Notes: a model not told the origin generated them from the letters alone. Counted from the stretch's first letter, positions 25,394-34,969 are shown. The stretch: DNA of 64,000 nucleotides from Nocardia jiangxiensis NBRC 101359 (GCF_000308615.1 NZ_BAGB01000054.1:186001-250000), one strand, 5' to 3'. Numbers and translations are program-made.

Positions 25394-26059
25394 GTGAGCG
25401 ATGCACTCAGCGCGCGAGACGTCACCGTCGTCATCCCGTGCCACAACGAGGCCGGGGCGCTACCCGGTGTGCTGGCGGCCGTGCCGGACGGGTACCGGGT
25501 GATCGTGGTCGACAACGCCTCCACCGACGACACCGCCGCGGTGGCGCGGGCCGGTGGCGCGAATGTCGTCAGCGAGCCCGTGCCCGGATACGGTTCGGCG
25601 GTCAACGCGGGCGTACACGCGGCCGATACCCCATTGGTCGCGGTGCTCGACGGTGACGGATCCATGGACGCAGCCGAATTACCTTGTCTGCTGGGTGAAT
25701 TCGATACCGACGTGGATATGGTGGTGGGACGCCGTCGACCGGTGCAAGCGGGCGCGTGGCCCTGGCATGCCCGGCTCGGCAATCTGCTTGTCGCCGGACT
25801 GCTCCGGCGACGGCACGGTCTGCCGGTGCACGACATCGCCGCCATGCGGGTGGCCCGTCGCGACCGCCTGCTGGCATTGGGTCCGCTGCATCCGCGCTCG
25901 GGATATCCACTGGCACTGCTGATCCGCGCGAGCGGGGCGGGCTGGCGGATCGTCGAACGCGATATCAGTTATCGACCGAGAACCCATGGCGTATCCAAGG
26001 TTTCGGGTTCGGTCCGCGGGACCGTGCGCGCCGTCGCGGACTTCTGGAGTGTGCGATGA
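25394..26059 (+). CDS. Family 2 glycosyltransferase
   Basis: 221 residues from GTG 25394; GTG 25385 is also possible. GT-A core: VVIPCHNEAGALPGVLAAVP, VVDNASTDDTAAVAR, then VLDGDGSMDAAEL with the metal-binding aspartates. The C-terminal RTHGVSKVSGSVRGTVRA is typical of polyprenyl-phosphate sugar transferases, but no membrane segments follow. It is coupled to the DUF2064 gene by an ATGA overlap. Confidence 0.88.
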   Translation: MSDALSARDVTVVIPCHNEAGALPGVLAAVPDGYRVIVVDNASTDDTAAVARAGGANVVSEPVPGYGSAVNAGVHAADTPLVAVLDGDGSMDAAELPCLLGEFDTDVDMVVGRRRPVQAGAWPWHARLGNLLVAGLLRRRHGLPVHDIAAMRVARRDRLLALGPLHPRSGYPLALLIRASGAGWRIVERDISYRPRTHGVSKVSGSVRGTVRAVADFWSVR

Positions 26060-26748
26060 CCACATCCGCCGCATCGCAGGGCATCCCCGCCACACTGCTG
26101 GTGATCGCCAAGGCTCCCATCGCCGGGTTCGCGAAAACCCGTCTCACACCGGACTTCTCACCGCGAGAGGCGGCGCAGATCGCCGCCGCCGCACTTCTGG
26201 ACACGCTCCGGGCCGTGCGGCACAGCGGAGTGCGGCACCGCATGGTCGCCTGGACCGGTGATCTCACCCGAGCCGAACTGTCCGACGAATTATCCACGGC
26301 CCTGGGCGAATTCGACCTCATTCCACAACGTGGCACTACCTTCGGGCAGCGTCTGGCCAACGCCCACGCCGATGCCTCCCGACTGGGCCTGCCAGTACTC
26401 CAGATCGGTATGGACACCCCACAGGCGGGCCCCGCACTGCTCGCGGTCTCGGCGACGCTGCTGCTCGAATGCGGAGACACCGTCCTGGGCCCCGCCTCCG
26501 ACGGCGGCTGGTGGGCCCTGGGCCTGACCGATCCTCGCCCGGCCCGAACCCTCGCCGAAGTCCCCATGTCGACCGACCGAACCGGCGAACTGACCCGAGA
26601 AGCCTTGAGCCGCTGCGGATGCCGAATCCGCCGCCTCCCCATCCTCACCGACGTCGACACCGCCGCGGACGCCCTCGCCGTAGCCGAAGAACACCGCGGC
26701 CACTTCTCCAGAACCGTCGAACAGTTACGTCACCACGCACCCGCATGA
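26056..26748 (+). CDS. DUF2064 / TIGR04282-type glycosyltransferase
   Basis: 230 residues. Nucleotidyl/glycosyltransferase-like fold with LLVIAKAPIAGFAKTRLTPDFSPREAA at the N-terminus, IGMDTPQAGP in the middle and LGPASDGGWWALGL, the signature of DUF2064. This family includes the enzyme named for arsenosugar biosynthesis in other bacteria, but most members are uncharacterised. Coupled to the preceding GT2 gene, and convergent with the permease gene. Confidence 0.87.
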   Translation: MTTSAASQGIPATLLVIAKAPIAGFAKTRLTPDFSPREAAQIAAAALLDTLRAVRHSGVRHRMVAWTGDLTRAELSDELSTALGEFDLIPQRGTTFGQRLANAHADASRLGLPVLQIGMDTPQAGPALLAVSATLLLECGDTVLGPASDGGWWALGLTDPRPARTLAEVPMSTDRTGELTREALSRCGCRIRRLPILTDVDTAADALAVAEEHRGHFSRTVEQLRHHAPA

Positions 26749-26787
26749 CAATCGCCCCCACCACGGCTTTTCCCGGCGAGATCGAGC

Positions 26788-28188
26788 CTATCCCGACCGG
26801 CCCTCGTCGCCTCCGGCTCCATCAGCGGGCGCACTATCCGCATCGTGATTCACGTGCCCACTGTGACCAGCATGCCCACCGCCACCGGCGTGCCCGGCGT
26901 CATCGGCGTGCCCGGGGTGATCAACATGCCGACCATGACCTGCGTGCCCACGATGATCAGCCTCGTGATCGACCTGCCCACTATGCCCGGCATGATCGGC
27001 ATGCTCACCATGACCAGCATGCTCAGCGTGACCGGAGGCCGAGTGGTCATGCTCGGCATCGGGTGAGCCACCCATCATGCGCAGCATGGGAATTCCGCCG
27101 GTGCGGACGAAGCGGATCAGCAGAACCGCTGCGAGCAACAGGAATACGATGTTCAGCCAGGTGGTGTAGTTCCAGCGGATGCCCTCTTCCATGACCATGG
27201 CGTTGCGCTGTCCGGGCACGAGTCCCGTTGCGCCGAAGAGGATTTCGACCAGATATCCGGCGCCGACCATGGCGACGTAGAACACGCCCAGCACGGTCAG
27301 CATCATGCGGGTGCCGTAGTACTTGCGGTAGATGTTCAGGATCGGCAGGATCAGCAGGTCGGCGAAGATGAACGCGGTCACGCCGCCGAAGCTGATGCCG
27401 CCGTTCCACAGCACCGCGGCCAGCGGCACATTGCCGATCGAGCAGACGAACGAGGCGATCGCGACCAGCGGCCCGACGATCGGTCCCCAGATCGCCGACA
27501 GCAGTGGATGATCGCTCAGGAAGAAGTGCTGCCAGAAGGTATCCGGCACCCACGCGCCGATCGCACCGGCGATCAGCAGTCCGATGATCAGATCGCGCAG
27601 GATCGCGGCCCACTCCATCACGAAGACGTGCGATACCGAGGTCAGCCCGCGCGGGGACAGCAGCCGCCGCGCGAACGAGCCGGTGCCCGCGACCGACATG
27701 TCCATGGCCGCATGGCCTTCCATCGATCCGGCCAGGCCGCGCTCGGACTGTGTCCGGGCCGCCTCCACCAGCCGGGACCGCACGAACAGCCGGAACAGCA
27801 CCGCCACCAGCACGATCATGATCGGCCCACCGATGAATTCGGCCGCGGTGAACTGCCACCCCAGCAGCAACGCCAGGATGATGCCGAGTTCGACGACGAG
27901 GTTGGTCGACCCGATCTCGAACGCCATCGCGGCGGTGAAGTTCGCCCCCTTGCGGAACAGCGACCGCGCCAGCGCGACCGCCGCGTACGAACACGAGGAC
28001 GAAGCCGCACCCAACACCGACGCGACGGCCAGCGTGCGCGGCCGATCGTCACCGAGCAACCGCACGATCGTGGATTTGCGCACCACCGCCTGCACCACGG
28101 CCGACAGCGCGAACCCGAGAATCAACGCCCACAGAATCTCCCAGGTCATCGACCCGGTCAACGCCAGCGCGTGCCCTATCGCATGCAT
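26788..28188 (-). CDS. DUF318/ArsP-like permease with a 20-histidine C-terminal tail
   Basis: 466 residues from ATG 28188 (GAGGTGG upstream); ATG 28209 is the alternative. Eight or so membrane segments with family motifs GAASSSCSYAAVALA and FVCSIGNVPLAAVLWNGGISFGG, each holding a conserved cysteine. PF03773 members include ArsP organoarsenical exporters and uncharacterised metal-linked permeases. The last 75 residues hold 20 histidines in H-x-x-H repeats, a likely metal-binding tail. The copper-type operator at 28248 suggests copper control (inference). Confidence 0.88.
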   Translation of the reverse strand: MHAIGHALALTGSMTWEILWALILGFALSAVVQAVVRKSTIVRLLGDDRPRTLAVASVLGAASSSCSYAAVALARSLFRKGANFTAAMAFEIGSTNLVVELGIILALLLGWQFTAAEFIGGPIMIVLVAVLFRLFVRSRLVEAARTQSERGLAGSMEGHAAMDMSVAGTGSFARRLLSPRGLTSVSHVFVMEWAAILRDLIIGLLIAGAIGAWVPDTFWQHFFLSDHPLLSAIWGPIVGPLVAIASFVCSIGNVPLAAVLWNGGISFGGVTAFIFADLLILPILNIYRKYYGTRMMLTVLGVFYVAMVGAGYLVEILFGATGLVPGQRNAMVMEEGIRWNYTTWLNIVFLLLAAVLLIRFVRTGGIPMLRMMGGSPDAEHDHSASGHAEHAGHGEHADHAGHSGQVDHEADHRGHAGHGRHVDHPGHADDAGHAGGGGHAGHSGHVNHDADSAPADGAGGDEGRSG

Positions 28189-28247
28189 CAGCCACCTCGC
28201 CTCCGCCATGGGCGCGGCACGGATGTGCCGCGCTCCGCACAGAAACC

Positions 28248-28266
28248 TATACCCCCTATGGGTATA
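28248..28266. promoter_or_regulatory. CsoR/RicR-type copper operator
   Basis: TATACCC (28248-28254) and GGGTATA (28260-28266) flank CCTAT, a TACCC-N5-GGGTA palindrome like those bound by the copper sensors CsoR and RicR. It lies 60 bp before the permease start. The rest of the 28189-28522 gap shows GC-rich sequence with short GGAGCGAATCGGAGCC-like repeats and nothing else I can name. Confidence 0.75.
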
Positions 28267-28522
28267 TGGTCAACAGCCGCGCGCGACCCCGACCAGCGCA
28301 ACTGGCTCCGTTCACACCATGCCCTCGGATGCACGCACGACACACCCCGAAACGCACCGATGCCATGCCCACCGGTCAATCCCGGTAGACACGGCATCGG
28401 CAACGCACACACCCCGCCCCGAATTCACCCGGGCCCCGCGGCAGCACCGCGACTGCCGGGTCGGCGGAGCGAATCGGAGCCCGAGGACGCCGCCACCCCG
28501 CAGGAGCGGAGCCGAGGCCCGA

Positions 28523-29389
28523 TTACCGCATGGAGTTCAGGCGCTCGATGACGGCCGCAGCCTTCTCGGTGTATTCGATCGGATCACCGTCGGGCATCAC
28601 ATCGATCTGCGTAATCCCCAGGGCCGCATAGCGTTCCGCCTCGGCCAGGAAGGCATCCGGATCGCCGACCGGGGAGGTGAAGGAGGTGAGCGTCTTGCGG
28701 ATGGAGCCGTAATCGCGGCCCTCGGCCTCGCAGTGCCCGCGCAGCACCTCCAGCTTGTGCGTGACGTCGTCGATGCCGGTGCCGAACAGATTGCACGCGT
28801 CGGCGTACCGGGCCACCTGCAGCAGCGTCTTCTTCTCGCCGCCACCACCGATCAGGATCGGCGGCCGGGGCCGGGTCAGCGGCGCGGGCACGCACAGCGT
28901 CTCGGCGAGTTCGTAGTGCGCACCCTTGTAGGGGCCGTTGTTGTCGCTCCACATCTGCAGGCAGATCTGCAGCGTCTCCTCCATCCGCTCGAACCGTTCG
29001 GCCACCGGCACCACCGGCACGCCCAGTCCGAGCTGCTCACGCTCGTACCAGGACGCGCCGATACCCAGCTGCGCGCGGCCGCCGGACAGTACGTCCAGGG
29101 TGGACACGATCTTGGCGAGCAGGCCCGGGTACCGGTACATCACACCGGTCACCAGCACGGCAAGCCGCATGCGCTCGGTCAGCGCCGCGACATACCCCAG
29201 GGTTGTGTACGCCTCGAGCATGGGCTCGTCGGCGGTGCCGCGCAGCTCCATCTGGAAGTAGTGGTCCATCACCGTGAATTCCGCGAAACCGGCCTGCTCG
29301 GCGATCTGCGCGGTACGGGCGAGGGTGGGCGCGATCCGCGCCGGATCCGACGGCGTCGAGAAGTTCCAGTAGTGCAGACTCAGATCCAT
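28523..29389 (-). CDS. LLM class (F420-dependent type) oxidoreductase
   Basis: 288 residues with the same blocks as the gene at 1573: VMDHYFQ, STLDVLSGGRAQLGIGASWYEREQ, and RPRPPILIGGGGEKKTLLQVARYAD. Flavin/F420 oxidoreductase of unknown substrate. It stands alone; the downstream neighbour is on the same strand but across the permease operator region. Confidence 0.88.
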   Translation of the reverse strand: MDLSLHYWNFSTPSDPARIAPTLARTAQIAEQAGFAEFTVMDHYFQMELRGTADEPMLEAYTTLGYVAALTERMRLAVLVTGVMYRYPGLLAKIVSTLDVLSGGRAQLGIGASWYEREQLGLGVPVVPVAERFERMEETLQICLQMWSDNNGPYKGAHYELAETLCVPAPLTRPRPPILIGGGGEKKTLLQVARYADACNLFGTGIDDVTHKLEVLRGHCEAEGRDYGSIRKTLTSFTSPVGDPDAFLAEAERYAALGITQIDVMPDGDPIEYTEKAAAVIERLNSMR

Positions 29390-29534
29390 TACTGTCGTTT
29401 CCTTCGCACTAGGCGGGAGTGAAAGGACGGGTATCCGTCGATTCCCACCCTATCCCCGCCTCGGACCGGCAGGCCCGACCGACCGCCGCCCGGCCCGGTC
29501 AGCGAAGCCGAATACTGTGCGCGACAACAGCTTT

Positions 29535-29918
29535 CTACGAACCCACTGGAACAGGCTCGGCGGGCCGCCCGGACGTGAGGCGCCCGCCGACGAGCGCGTC
29601 GGCGCGCGGCTGGACGTGCCCCGCCTCGACCAGCACCCGCAAGGCCGCGGCCTTGCGCGGGCAGGACGCCGCGGCGCAGTCCAGATGCTCCTGCATGGCG
29701 CGATGCGCCTCGGACACCCCGAGCGGATGATCGGGCGCACCGTGCCCGGCCAGCAGTTCCAGAATCGGCCCGGCGGCCTCGGCGTCCAAGCGTGCCCGGA
29801 TCTCCGCCACGCTGCGACCGGGCGTCATCCGCCGCGGCGGGCGCACGATCAGCAACAACAGGGCCAGCGCGGCGGCCGTGGACATGGTGACCGCGAAAAT
29901 CTGCCAGCTACCCATCAT
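29535..29918 (-). CDS. Small membrane-anchored protein of unknown function
   Basis: 127 residues from ATG 29918 with GGGGAGGTG upstream. One N-terminal membrane helix (FAVTMSTAAALALLLLIV) then a cytoplasmic helical domain (SVAEIRARLDAEAAGPILELL, HRAMQEHLDCAAASCPRKAAALRVLVEAG) with two cysteines. No recognised family and no clear pathway partner. Confidence 0.7.
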   Translation of the reverse strand: MMGSWQIFAVTMSTAAALALLLLIVRPPRRMTPGRSVAEIRARLDAEAAGPILELLAGHGAPDHPLGVSEAHRAMQEHLDCAAASCPRKAAALRVLVEAGHVQPRADALVGGRLTSGRPAEPVPVGS

Positions 29919-30034
29919 TTCACCTCCCCGGATGCGAAATACGCGCAGCCGCAGGCACAACCATGGGGAGTATTCATCTCTCTCTTCCGTTTCTCCGAAT
30001 TACCTTTTCTCGAATTTCCTTGCAGAACAACGTG

Positions 30035-31333
30035 TTACAGGCGGAATGCGGTGGCCAGATGCACCGAGACCTCGTTGATCGCGATCCGCGCGGCGGTCAG
30101 CCGGCCGGCCACATCGTCGGCGGCGGCATCGTCGGAGGTCCACACGCTCGTGCACGGCGCGAACGGATCGTTGGCCAGGGCGACCGCCTGTTCCACATCG
30201 GCGACGCGGACCACCGGCAGAACCGGTCCGAGCGTCTGCTGCCGCAGCACCGCCATCGCCGGATCGACGTCCGCGAGCACGGTCGGCTGCACGGTGTGTC
30301 CGTGGCCGTTCCCACCGACGCGCACCCGCGCACCCTTGGCGAGGGCGTCGGCGATCTGCTGCCGCACACACTCCACATGCGCGGCGGAGGTCATGACCTC
30401 CACGGTGGCGTCGTCCGGATCGTGCGAGCCGAACGCGATGACCTCCTCGACCAGCCGGTCGAGAAACGCGTCGTAGATCGCCGATTCGACGAACACCCGC
30501 TCGATACTCGCGCAACTCTGCCCCGATCCCGCGAGCCCGCCCAGCGCGATTCCGGTGGCGGCGCGCCCGATATCGGCCCCGGCCAATACGATCGCCGCCG
30601 ACTTCCCGCCGATGTCGAGTCGGCACGGGACGAGCCGGGCCGCCGCGCGCAGGGCGACCACCTTGCCGGTCTCCGGCGACCCGCCGAAGTGGACGGCGTC
30701 GACGACGTCGACGATCGCCGCTCCGGCCTCATATCCGGCGGCGAATTCGAAGACCGGCGGCGCACCCAGATCGAGCCAGCCGGTGACCAGCGCACGCATC
30801 GTCAGCGGCGTCACCGAGGACGGCTTGACCACCACCGCGGATCCGGCCAGCAGCGCCGGAATCACATCCAGCAGCGGCGCGGCCATCGGAGCGGTCCAAC
30901 TGGAGATCACCCCGACGACAGCGCACGGGCGATGGGCGACGGCCAGCCGCAACGCCGTGCCCGGCACCCGGCCGCCGCGCGTGCGCGGCGGGGTCAGGAA
31001 GTCCGCACCGCGGGTGCGGTGATAGTCGAGCGCATCGATGCTGAGCCGGAACTCCCGGTGCGCCGCGGTCGCCGAACGCCCCGTCTCGGCCGCGAGCAGT
31101 CCGGCGATCGGATCCTCGTTGTCCAGTAACCAGTCCCGGAACGTGGTCAGCCAGTGCGCCCGGCCCACGACACCCATCGCACGCCACTCGCTCTGCGCCT
31201 CGCGCAGACGGGCCACGTTCGCATGCACTCGGTCGGGCGTGTGCATCGGCAACGTACCCAGAATTCGTCCGTCGGCGGGTGCGGTCACGGTAATCCAGGA
31301 GTCCCTGGCGGCATTCGAGGGAATCGACAACAT
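30035..31333 (-). CDS. Aldehyde dehydrogenase family protein, C-terminally short and atypical
   Basis: 432 residues from ATG 31333. The NAD-binding and catalytic regions are recognisable (GVISSWTAPMAAPLLDVIPALLAG, VKPSSVTPLT) and the catalytic cysteine is in GSGQSCASIERV. Two oddities: the usual ELGGK glutamate is aspartate here (LDIGGK), and the protein ends at INEVSVH plus seven residues, lacking the C-terminal GGVKxSGxGR segment of about 50-70 residues. The downstream DNA (29960-30034) is unusually AT-rich. Activity is doubtful. Divergent from an AraC regulator. Confidence 0.8.
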   Translation of the reverse strand: MLSIPSNAARDSWITVTAPADGRILGTLPMHTPDRVHANVARLREAQSEWRAMGVVGRAHWLTTFRDWLLDNEDPIAGLLAAETGRSATAAHREFRLSIDALDYHRTRGADFLTPPRTRGGRVPGTALRLAVAHRPCAVVGVISSWTAPMAAPLLDVIPALLAGSAVVVKPSSVTPLTMRALVTGWLDLGAPPVFEFAAGYEAGAAIVDVVDAVHFGGSPETGKVVALRAAARLVPCRLDIGGKSAAIVLAGADIGRAATGIALGGLAGSGQSCASIERVFVESAIYDAFLDRLVEEVIAFGSHDPDDATVEVMTSAAHVECVRQQIADALAKGARVRVGGNGHGHTVQPTVLADVDPAMAVLRQQTLGPVLPVVRVADVEQAVALANDPFAPCTSVWTSDDAAADDVAGRLTAARIAINEVSVHLATAFRL

Positions 31334-31603
31334 TCGTGGTTCACTCCGGTCGCGATGGGATGGGTTACCGCACCGCGAACGCACAGCTCACAGACCGATA
31401 GAGCAAACGACCGGGTCGAAAGGGTTGCCCGAGCGCGGCACGGCATATGAGAAACCGTATGGCTATCGAGAACGTTCAACCAGCGCGGATTGGGCCAGGA
31501 ACCACCGAATATGGGACGCCGCCAGCAAACTTACCGGCGAGTAAAGTGTACGGGCGCACCGCATTTCGCCACGAATCGCCGCCGATTCTGCGAGGATTCG
31601 CAG

Positions 31604-32653
31604 GTGAACGATGCGAGAACGTCGGAGGAGTCCGGCCGCTTGCGGTCCATCAGCGGTGCGGCGTTGCTGGTGGAATACGCCGTATCGCGCGGTCTGCCGG
31701 TGGCGTCCCTGTTGTCCGGAAGCGGCATATCCGAGAACCAGTTGCAGGATCCCGGCACCGAGATCACTCTCGCGCAGGAGATCGCGCTGACTCGCAACGT
31801 CGTCGGCGCACTCGACGACGAGCCGGGCATGGGCCTGATGGCCGGACTCGCCTGCCACGCACCGAACTTCGGCGTCCTCGGCTTCGCCGCGATGAGCAGC
31901 CCGACGCTGCGCAGAGCCGCGGAGATCGTACTGCAGTACGCCGATCTGTCGTTCACCTTCGCCCACCACATCCTCGAGGATCACGGCCAGGAGTTCTGGT
32001 TCATCCGCGATGACAGCGCCGTCCCGGCCGACCTGCACCGGTTCGTTCTCGAGCGCGACCTCGCGGCCATCGCGACCGTGGTCCAGGACGTGCTGGGCTC
32101 CCGGCTGCCCATGGTCCGGGCGGAGATCGCAGTGGAACCGCATCCGATCTACGAGATGTTCGGCACCCTGCTCGGGGTCGACAAGATCGTGTTCGGCACC
32201 GAACGATCGGTCCTGATCGGCAATTCCAGCGCCCTCGATCAGCCTATGCCGCAATCGAATCCGGTCACCGCACGCTACTACGAGCGGCAGTGCTCGGACC
32301 TGATCCAGCAGCGCCGCAACCGCACCGGCCTGAGCGGTCGGGTGCGCGAGTTGCTGATCCGGCACGGCGGTGTCGCCGATCAGGCGCACATCGCCGCGGA
32401 TCTGGACGTCAGCGTGCGCACCCTGCGTCGGCGGCTGGCGAGCGAGGGCACCACGTTCCGCGAGGTCAGCAACGAGACCGTCGGACTGCTCGCGGAGGAG
32501 ATGCTGATCGCCGGGCTCACCGTCGAGCACGCCGCGGAACGTCTGGGGTACTCCAGCGTCTCCGCGTTCACCTCGGCCTTCCGGTCCTGGCGGGGCCAGT
32601 CGCCGGGGCAGTTCGCCCGCGCCCACCGGGGCCGGGCCACCGTGCGCGTCTAA
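31604..32653 (+). CDS. AraC family transcriptional regulator
   Basis: 349 residues from GTG 31604. N-terminal arabinose-binding-domain-type region (FGVLGFAAMSSPTLRRAAEIVLQY), then two HTH motifs: DLDVSVRTLRRRLASEG and AAERLGYSSVSAFTSAFRSWRGQSPGQF. Probably controls the divergent aldehyde dehydrogenase gene; the 270-bp gap between them has no obvious palindrome. Confidence 0.9.
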   Translation: MNDARTSEESGRLRSISGAALLVEYAVSRGLPVASLLSGSGISENQLQDPGTEITLAQEIALTRNVVGALDDEPGMGLMAGLACHAPNFGVLGFAAMSSPTLRRAAEIVLQYADLSFTFAHHILEDHGQEFWFIRDDSAVPADLHRFVLERDLAAIATVVQDVLGSRLPMVRAEIAVEPHPIYEMFGTLLGVDKIVFGTERSVLIGNSSALDQPMPQSNPVTARYYERQCSDLIQQRRNRTGLSGRVRELLIRHGGVADQAHIAADLDVSVRTLRRRLASEGTTFREVSNETVGLLAEEMLIAGLTVEHAAERLGYSSVSAFTSAFRSWRGQSPGQFARAHRGRATVRV

Positions 32654-32741
32654 GCGAATCGCGCACTCGATCAGACATTCGTAACCTATTCGAGTTCAGC
32701 TAATGGTCCGCTAGTCACTGAACCCGATTTATCCTGCCCAA

Positions 32742-33332
32742 ATGACAACCAGCAAAGAAGGAGTAACCGAGGGGCCACTGCATCTACTGGCCCGCGGCGC
32801 GTGGCAGTCGCTGCTGGTCATCGGCATCCTGTCGGTGGTCATCGGCCTCATGATCCTGATCTGGCCGGGGCCGACACTTGTCGTGGCCGGCATCCTGTTC
32901 GGTGTGTACCTGCTGATCTCTGGGATATTGCAGCTCGTTGCGGCGATGGGACCGCACGTGGGCGCGGGCTGGCGGGTGCTGTCGATCGTCAGCGGCATCC
33001 TGTCGTTCATCCTGGCCGTATTCTGCTTCCGGCACATCGGCGATTCGCTGGTGCTGCTGGCGCTGTGGATCGCGATCAGCTGGCTGTTCCGCGGTATGTC
33101 GGTGCTGATCGGCGGCGCCGAGACGCCCGCGGGCACGCCGGGGAAGGGCTGGACGATCGTCTTCGGCATCCTGCTGCTGATCGGCGGTGTGGTCATCGTG
33201 GTGTGGCCGATCCACTCGATCGCCGCACTGACCATCCTGACCGGCTGGTGGCTGCTGTTCATGGGCATCATGGAGATCGTGGAGGCGTTCCAGGTGCGCA
33301 GCGCGGCCAAGCACACGCCCGCCGCGGTGTAG
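32742..33332 (+). CDS. HdeD/DUF308 family membrane protein
   Basis: 196 residues with six hydrophobic segments in three similar pairs (IGILSVVIGLMILIWPGPTLVVAGILFGVYLLISGI, then two more of the same style ending in WP). This is the HdeD family, linked to acid or envelope stress in enterobacteria. GTTCAG and CTGAAC form a 6-bp inverted repeat at 32694/32718 upstream, possibly regulatory. Confidence 0.9.
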   Translation: MTTSKEGVTEGPLHLLARGAWQSLLVIGILSVVIGLMILIWPGPTLVVAGILFGVYLLISGILQLVAAMGPHVGAGWRVLSIVSGILSFILAVFCFRHIGDSLVLLALWIAISWLFRGMSVLIGGAETPAGTPGKGWTIVFGILLLIGGVVIVVWPIHSIAALTILTGWWLLFMGIMEIVEAFQVRSAAKHTPAAV

Positions 33333-33353
33333 CTGCTCACTGCGAGACGGCCG

Positions 33354-34574
33354 TCAGCGAATCTGTGGTTCCGGCAACGGATCCGCATGATCCGCGGGCG
33401 GCCGTTGCGGCATCCGGTAGGACGACGGCAGGCCCAGGGTGTGCTCGCCGATGTAGTTGAGCACCATCTCCCGGCTCACCGGCGCGGTGCGCATGAGCCG
33501 CGCGGTGAACCACATCTCGGCCAGGCCGTACTCCGGAGTGAGCCCGTTCCCGCCGTGCACCTGGATGGCCTGGTCCAACGCCCGCAGCGACGCTTCGGCT
33601 GCGGCGAATTTGGCCATATTCGCCGCGGCGGCCGCATCGTGACCGGAATCGAACTGTTGTGCGGCCGCCCGGGTGGCCAACCGGGCCATTTCGACCTCTA
33701 TGTGACATTCGGCCAGCGGATGCGAGATGCCCTGATGCGCGCCGATCGGCACCGACCACACCCGACGCTCCTTGGCGTAGTCCACGGCCTTGGCTACCGC
33801 GTAGCGGCCGATGCCGCAGCTGATCGCGGAGGCCAGAATGCGTTCGGGATTCAGCCCGGCGAACACCTGCGGCAATCCCTTGCCGGGCAGGCCGATCAAC
33901 GCCTCGGGCGGCAGCGCGACCTCGTCCAGGAAGACCGTGAACTGCCGATCCGGGGAAACCACCGCGGTCGGCAGCGGTTGCAGCGTAACGCCTTTCGCGT
34001 CGGCGGGAACGACGAACAGCGACAACGGGTTTCGCCGCTCGTCGGGCACATCGATCGCGCGGGCGACGACCAGCAACGCATCGGCCTCGTTCGCGGCGGA
34101 GATGAAACACTTTCCGCCCGAGACGATCCAGCCCGGCCCGTCGGCGCGGGCGAAGGTGCGCACGGCATGGCTGTTGGATCCGGAATCGGGTTCGGTGAGC
34201 GCGAAGGCCATCTTCCGGATGCCGTCGGCCAGGCCGGGCAGCCATTCGGCCTTCAGCTCCGGTGAGCCGTGCGCGGCCAGGATGGATCCGCAGATGGCCG
34301 GGGAGATGACCGTCAGCAGCAGCGGGATACCGTGCGCGGCAAGCTCTTCCACGACGATCGACAATTCGGTCAGACCGGCGCCGCCACCACCGTATTCGAC
34401 CGGCAGATGCACACCCAGCATGCCCGCGGACCCCAGATCGGCCCATAGTTCATCGAGCTTCGCACCGGCGCGCGAGCGCTCCAGAAAGTATTCCGCACCA
34501 TATTTCGACGCGATCTGCGCGATGCTGTCGCGAAGCAGGCGCTGATCGGAGCTGTCGACGAGAAGACCCTGCAC
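33354..34574 (-). CDS. Acyl-CoA dehydrogenase
   Basis: 406 residues from GTG 34574 (AGGGAGAG upstream); GTG 34613 is an alternative start. Family blocks: GVHLPVEYGGGGAGLTELSIVVEEL, AFALTEPDSGSNSHAVRT, and QAIQVHGGNGLTPEYGLAEMW at the C-terminus. FAD-dependent alpha,beta-dehydrogenation of an acyl-CoA. The electron acceptor would be an ETF. Substrate not assignable. Confidence 0.9.
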   Translation of the reverse strand: MQGLLVDSSDQRLLRDSIAQIASKYGAEYFLERSRAGAKLDELWADLGSAGMLGVHLPVEYGGGGAGLTELSIVVEELAAHGIPLLLTVISPAICGSILAAHGSPELKAEWLPGLADGIRKMAFALTEPDSGSNSHAVRTFARADGPGWIVSGGKCFISAANEADALLVVARAIDVPDERRNPLSLFVVPADAKGVTLQPLPTAVVSPDRQFTVFLDEVALPPEALIGLPGKGLPQVFAGLNPERILASAISCGIGRYAVAKAVDYAKERRVWSVPIGAHQGISHPLAECHIEVEMARLATRAAAQQFDSGHDAAAAANMAKFAAAEASLRALDQAIQVHGGNGLTPEYGLAEMWFTARLMRTAPVSREMVLNYIGEHTLGLPSSYRMPQRPPADHADPLPEPQIR

Positions 34575-34705
34575 GGTTGCCCCACTCTCCCTCGGCTCAA
34601 CCGTACCCGACACGTCAGGTCCGACGGTCCGAATCGCCCTACGCCCGTTCGAGTCTTGCTACCTTGAGAGCACCCGTCCAGTAGTTCGCTGAGGAGTACG
34701 ACATC

Positions 34706-34969
34706 ATGAGCATCGTCTGGATGATCATCATCGGCCTCATTGCCGGCGCCATCGCCCGTCTGCTCGTTCCGGGCAAGGAGAACTTCGGCTGGATAGGCAC
34801 CATCGTGCTGGGCATCGTCGGCGGATTCGTCGGCGGCACCCTGGGGAGCCTGGTATTCGCTCCGCACAAATTCAGCTTCCGCCAGCCGATCGAACACACC
34901 TTCATCGGCGCGATCGTCGGTGCGGTCATCGTCCTGGTCATCTACAAGTTCGTGCGCGCACGCACCTAG
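34706..34969 (+). CDS. GlsB/YeaQ/YmgE family membrane protein
   Basis: 87 residues with three hydrophobic segments and the family pattern IIGLIAGAIARLLVPGKE, TIVLGIVGGFVGGTLG and IGAIVGAVIVLVIY. Small stress-associated membrane proteins, once called transglycosylase-associated. GAGGAG precedes the start. Divergent from the acyl-CoA dehydrogenase gene. Confidence 0.9.
   Translation: MSIVWMIIIGLIAGAIARLLVPGKENFGWIGTIVLGIVGGFVGGTLGSLVFAPHKFSFRQPIEHTFIGAIVGAVIVLVIYKFVRART

Noticed and set aside
32694..32723. GTTCAG-N18-CTGAAC upstream of the HdeD gene as an operator
   Set aside because: Arms are only 6 bp and far apart; could be chance, so it is mentioned only in the gene entry.
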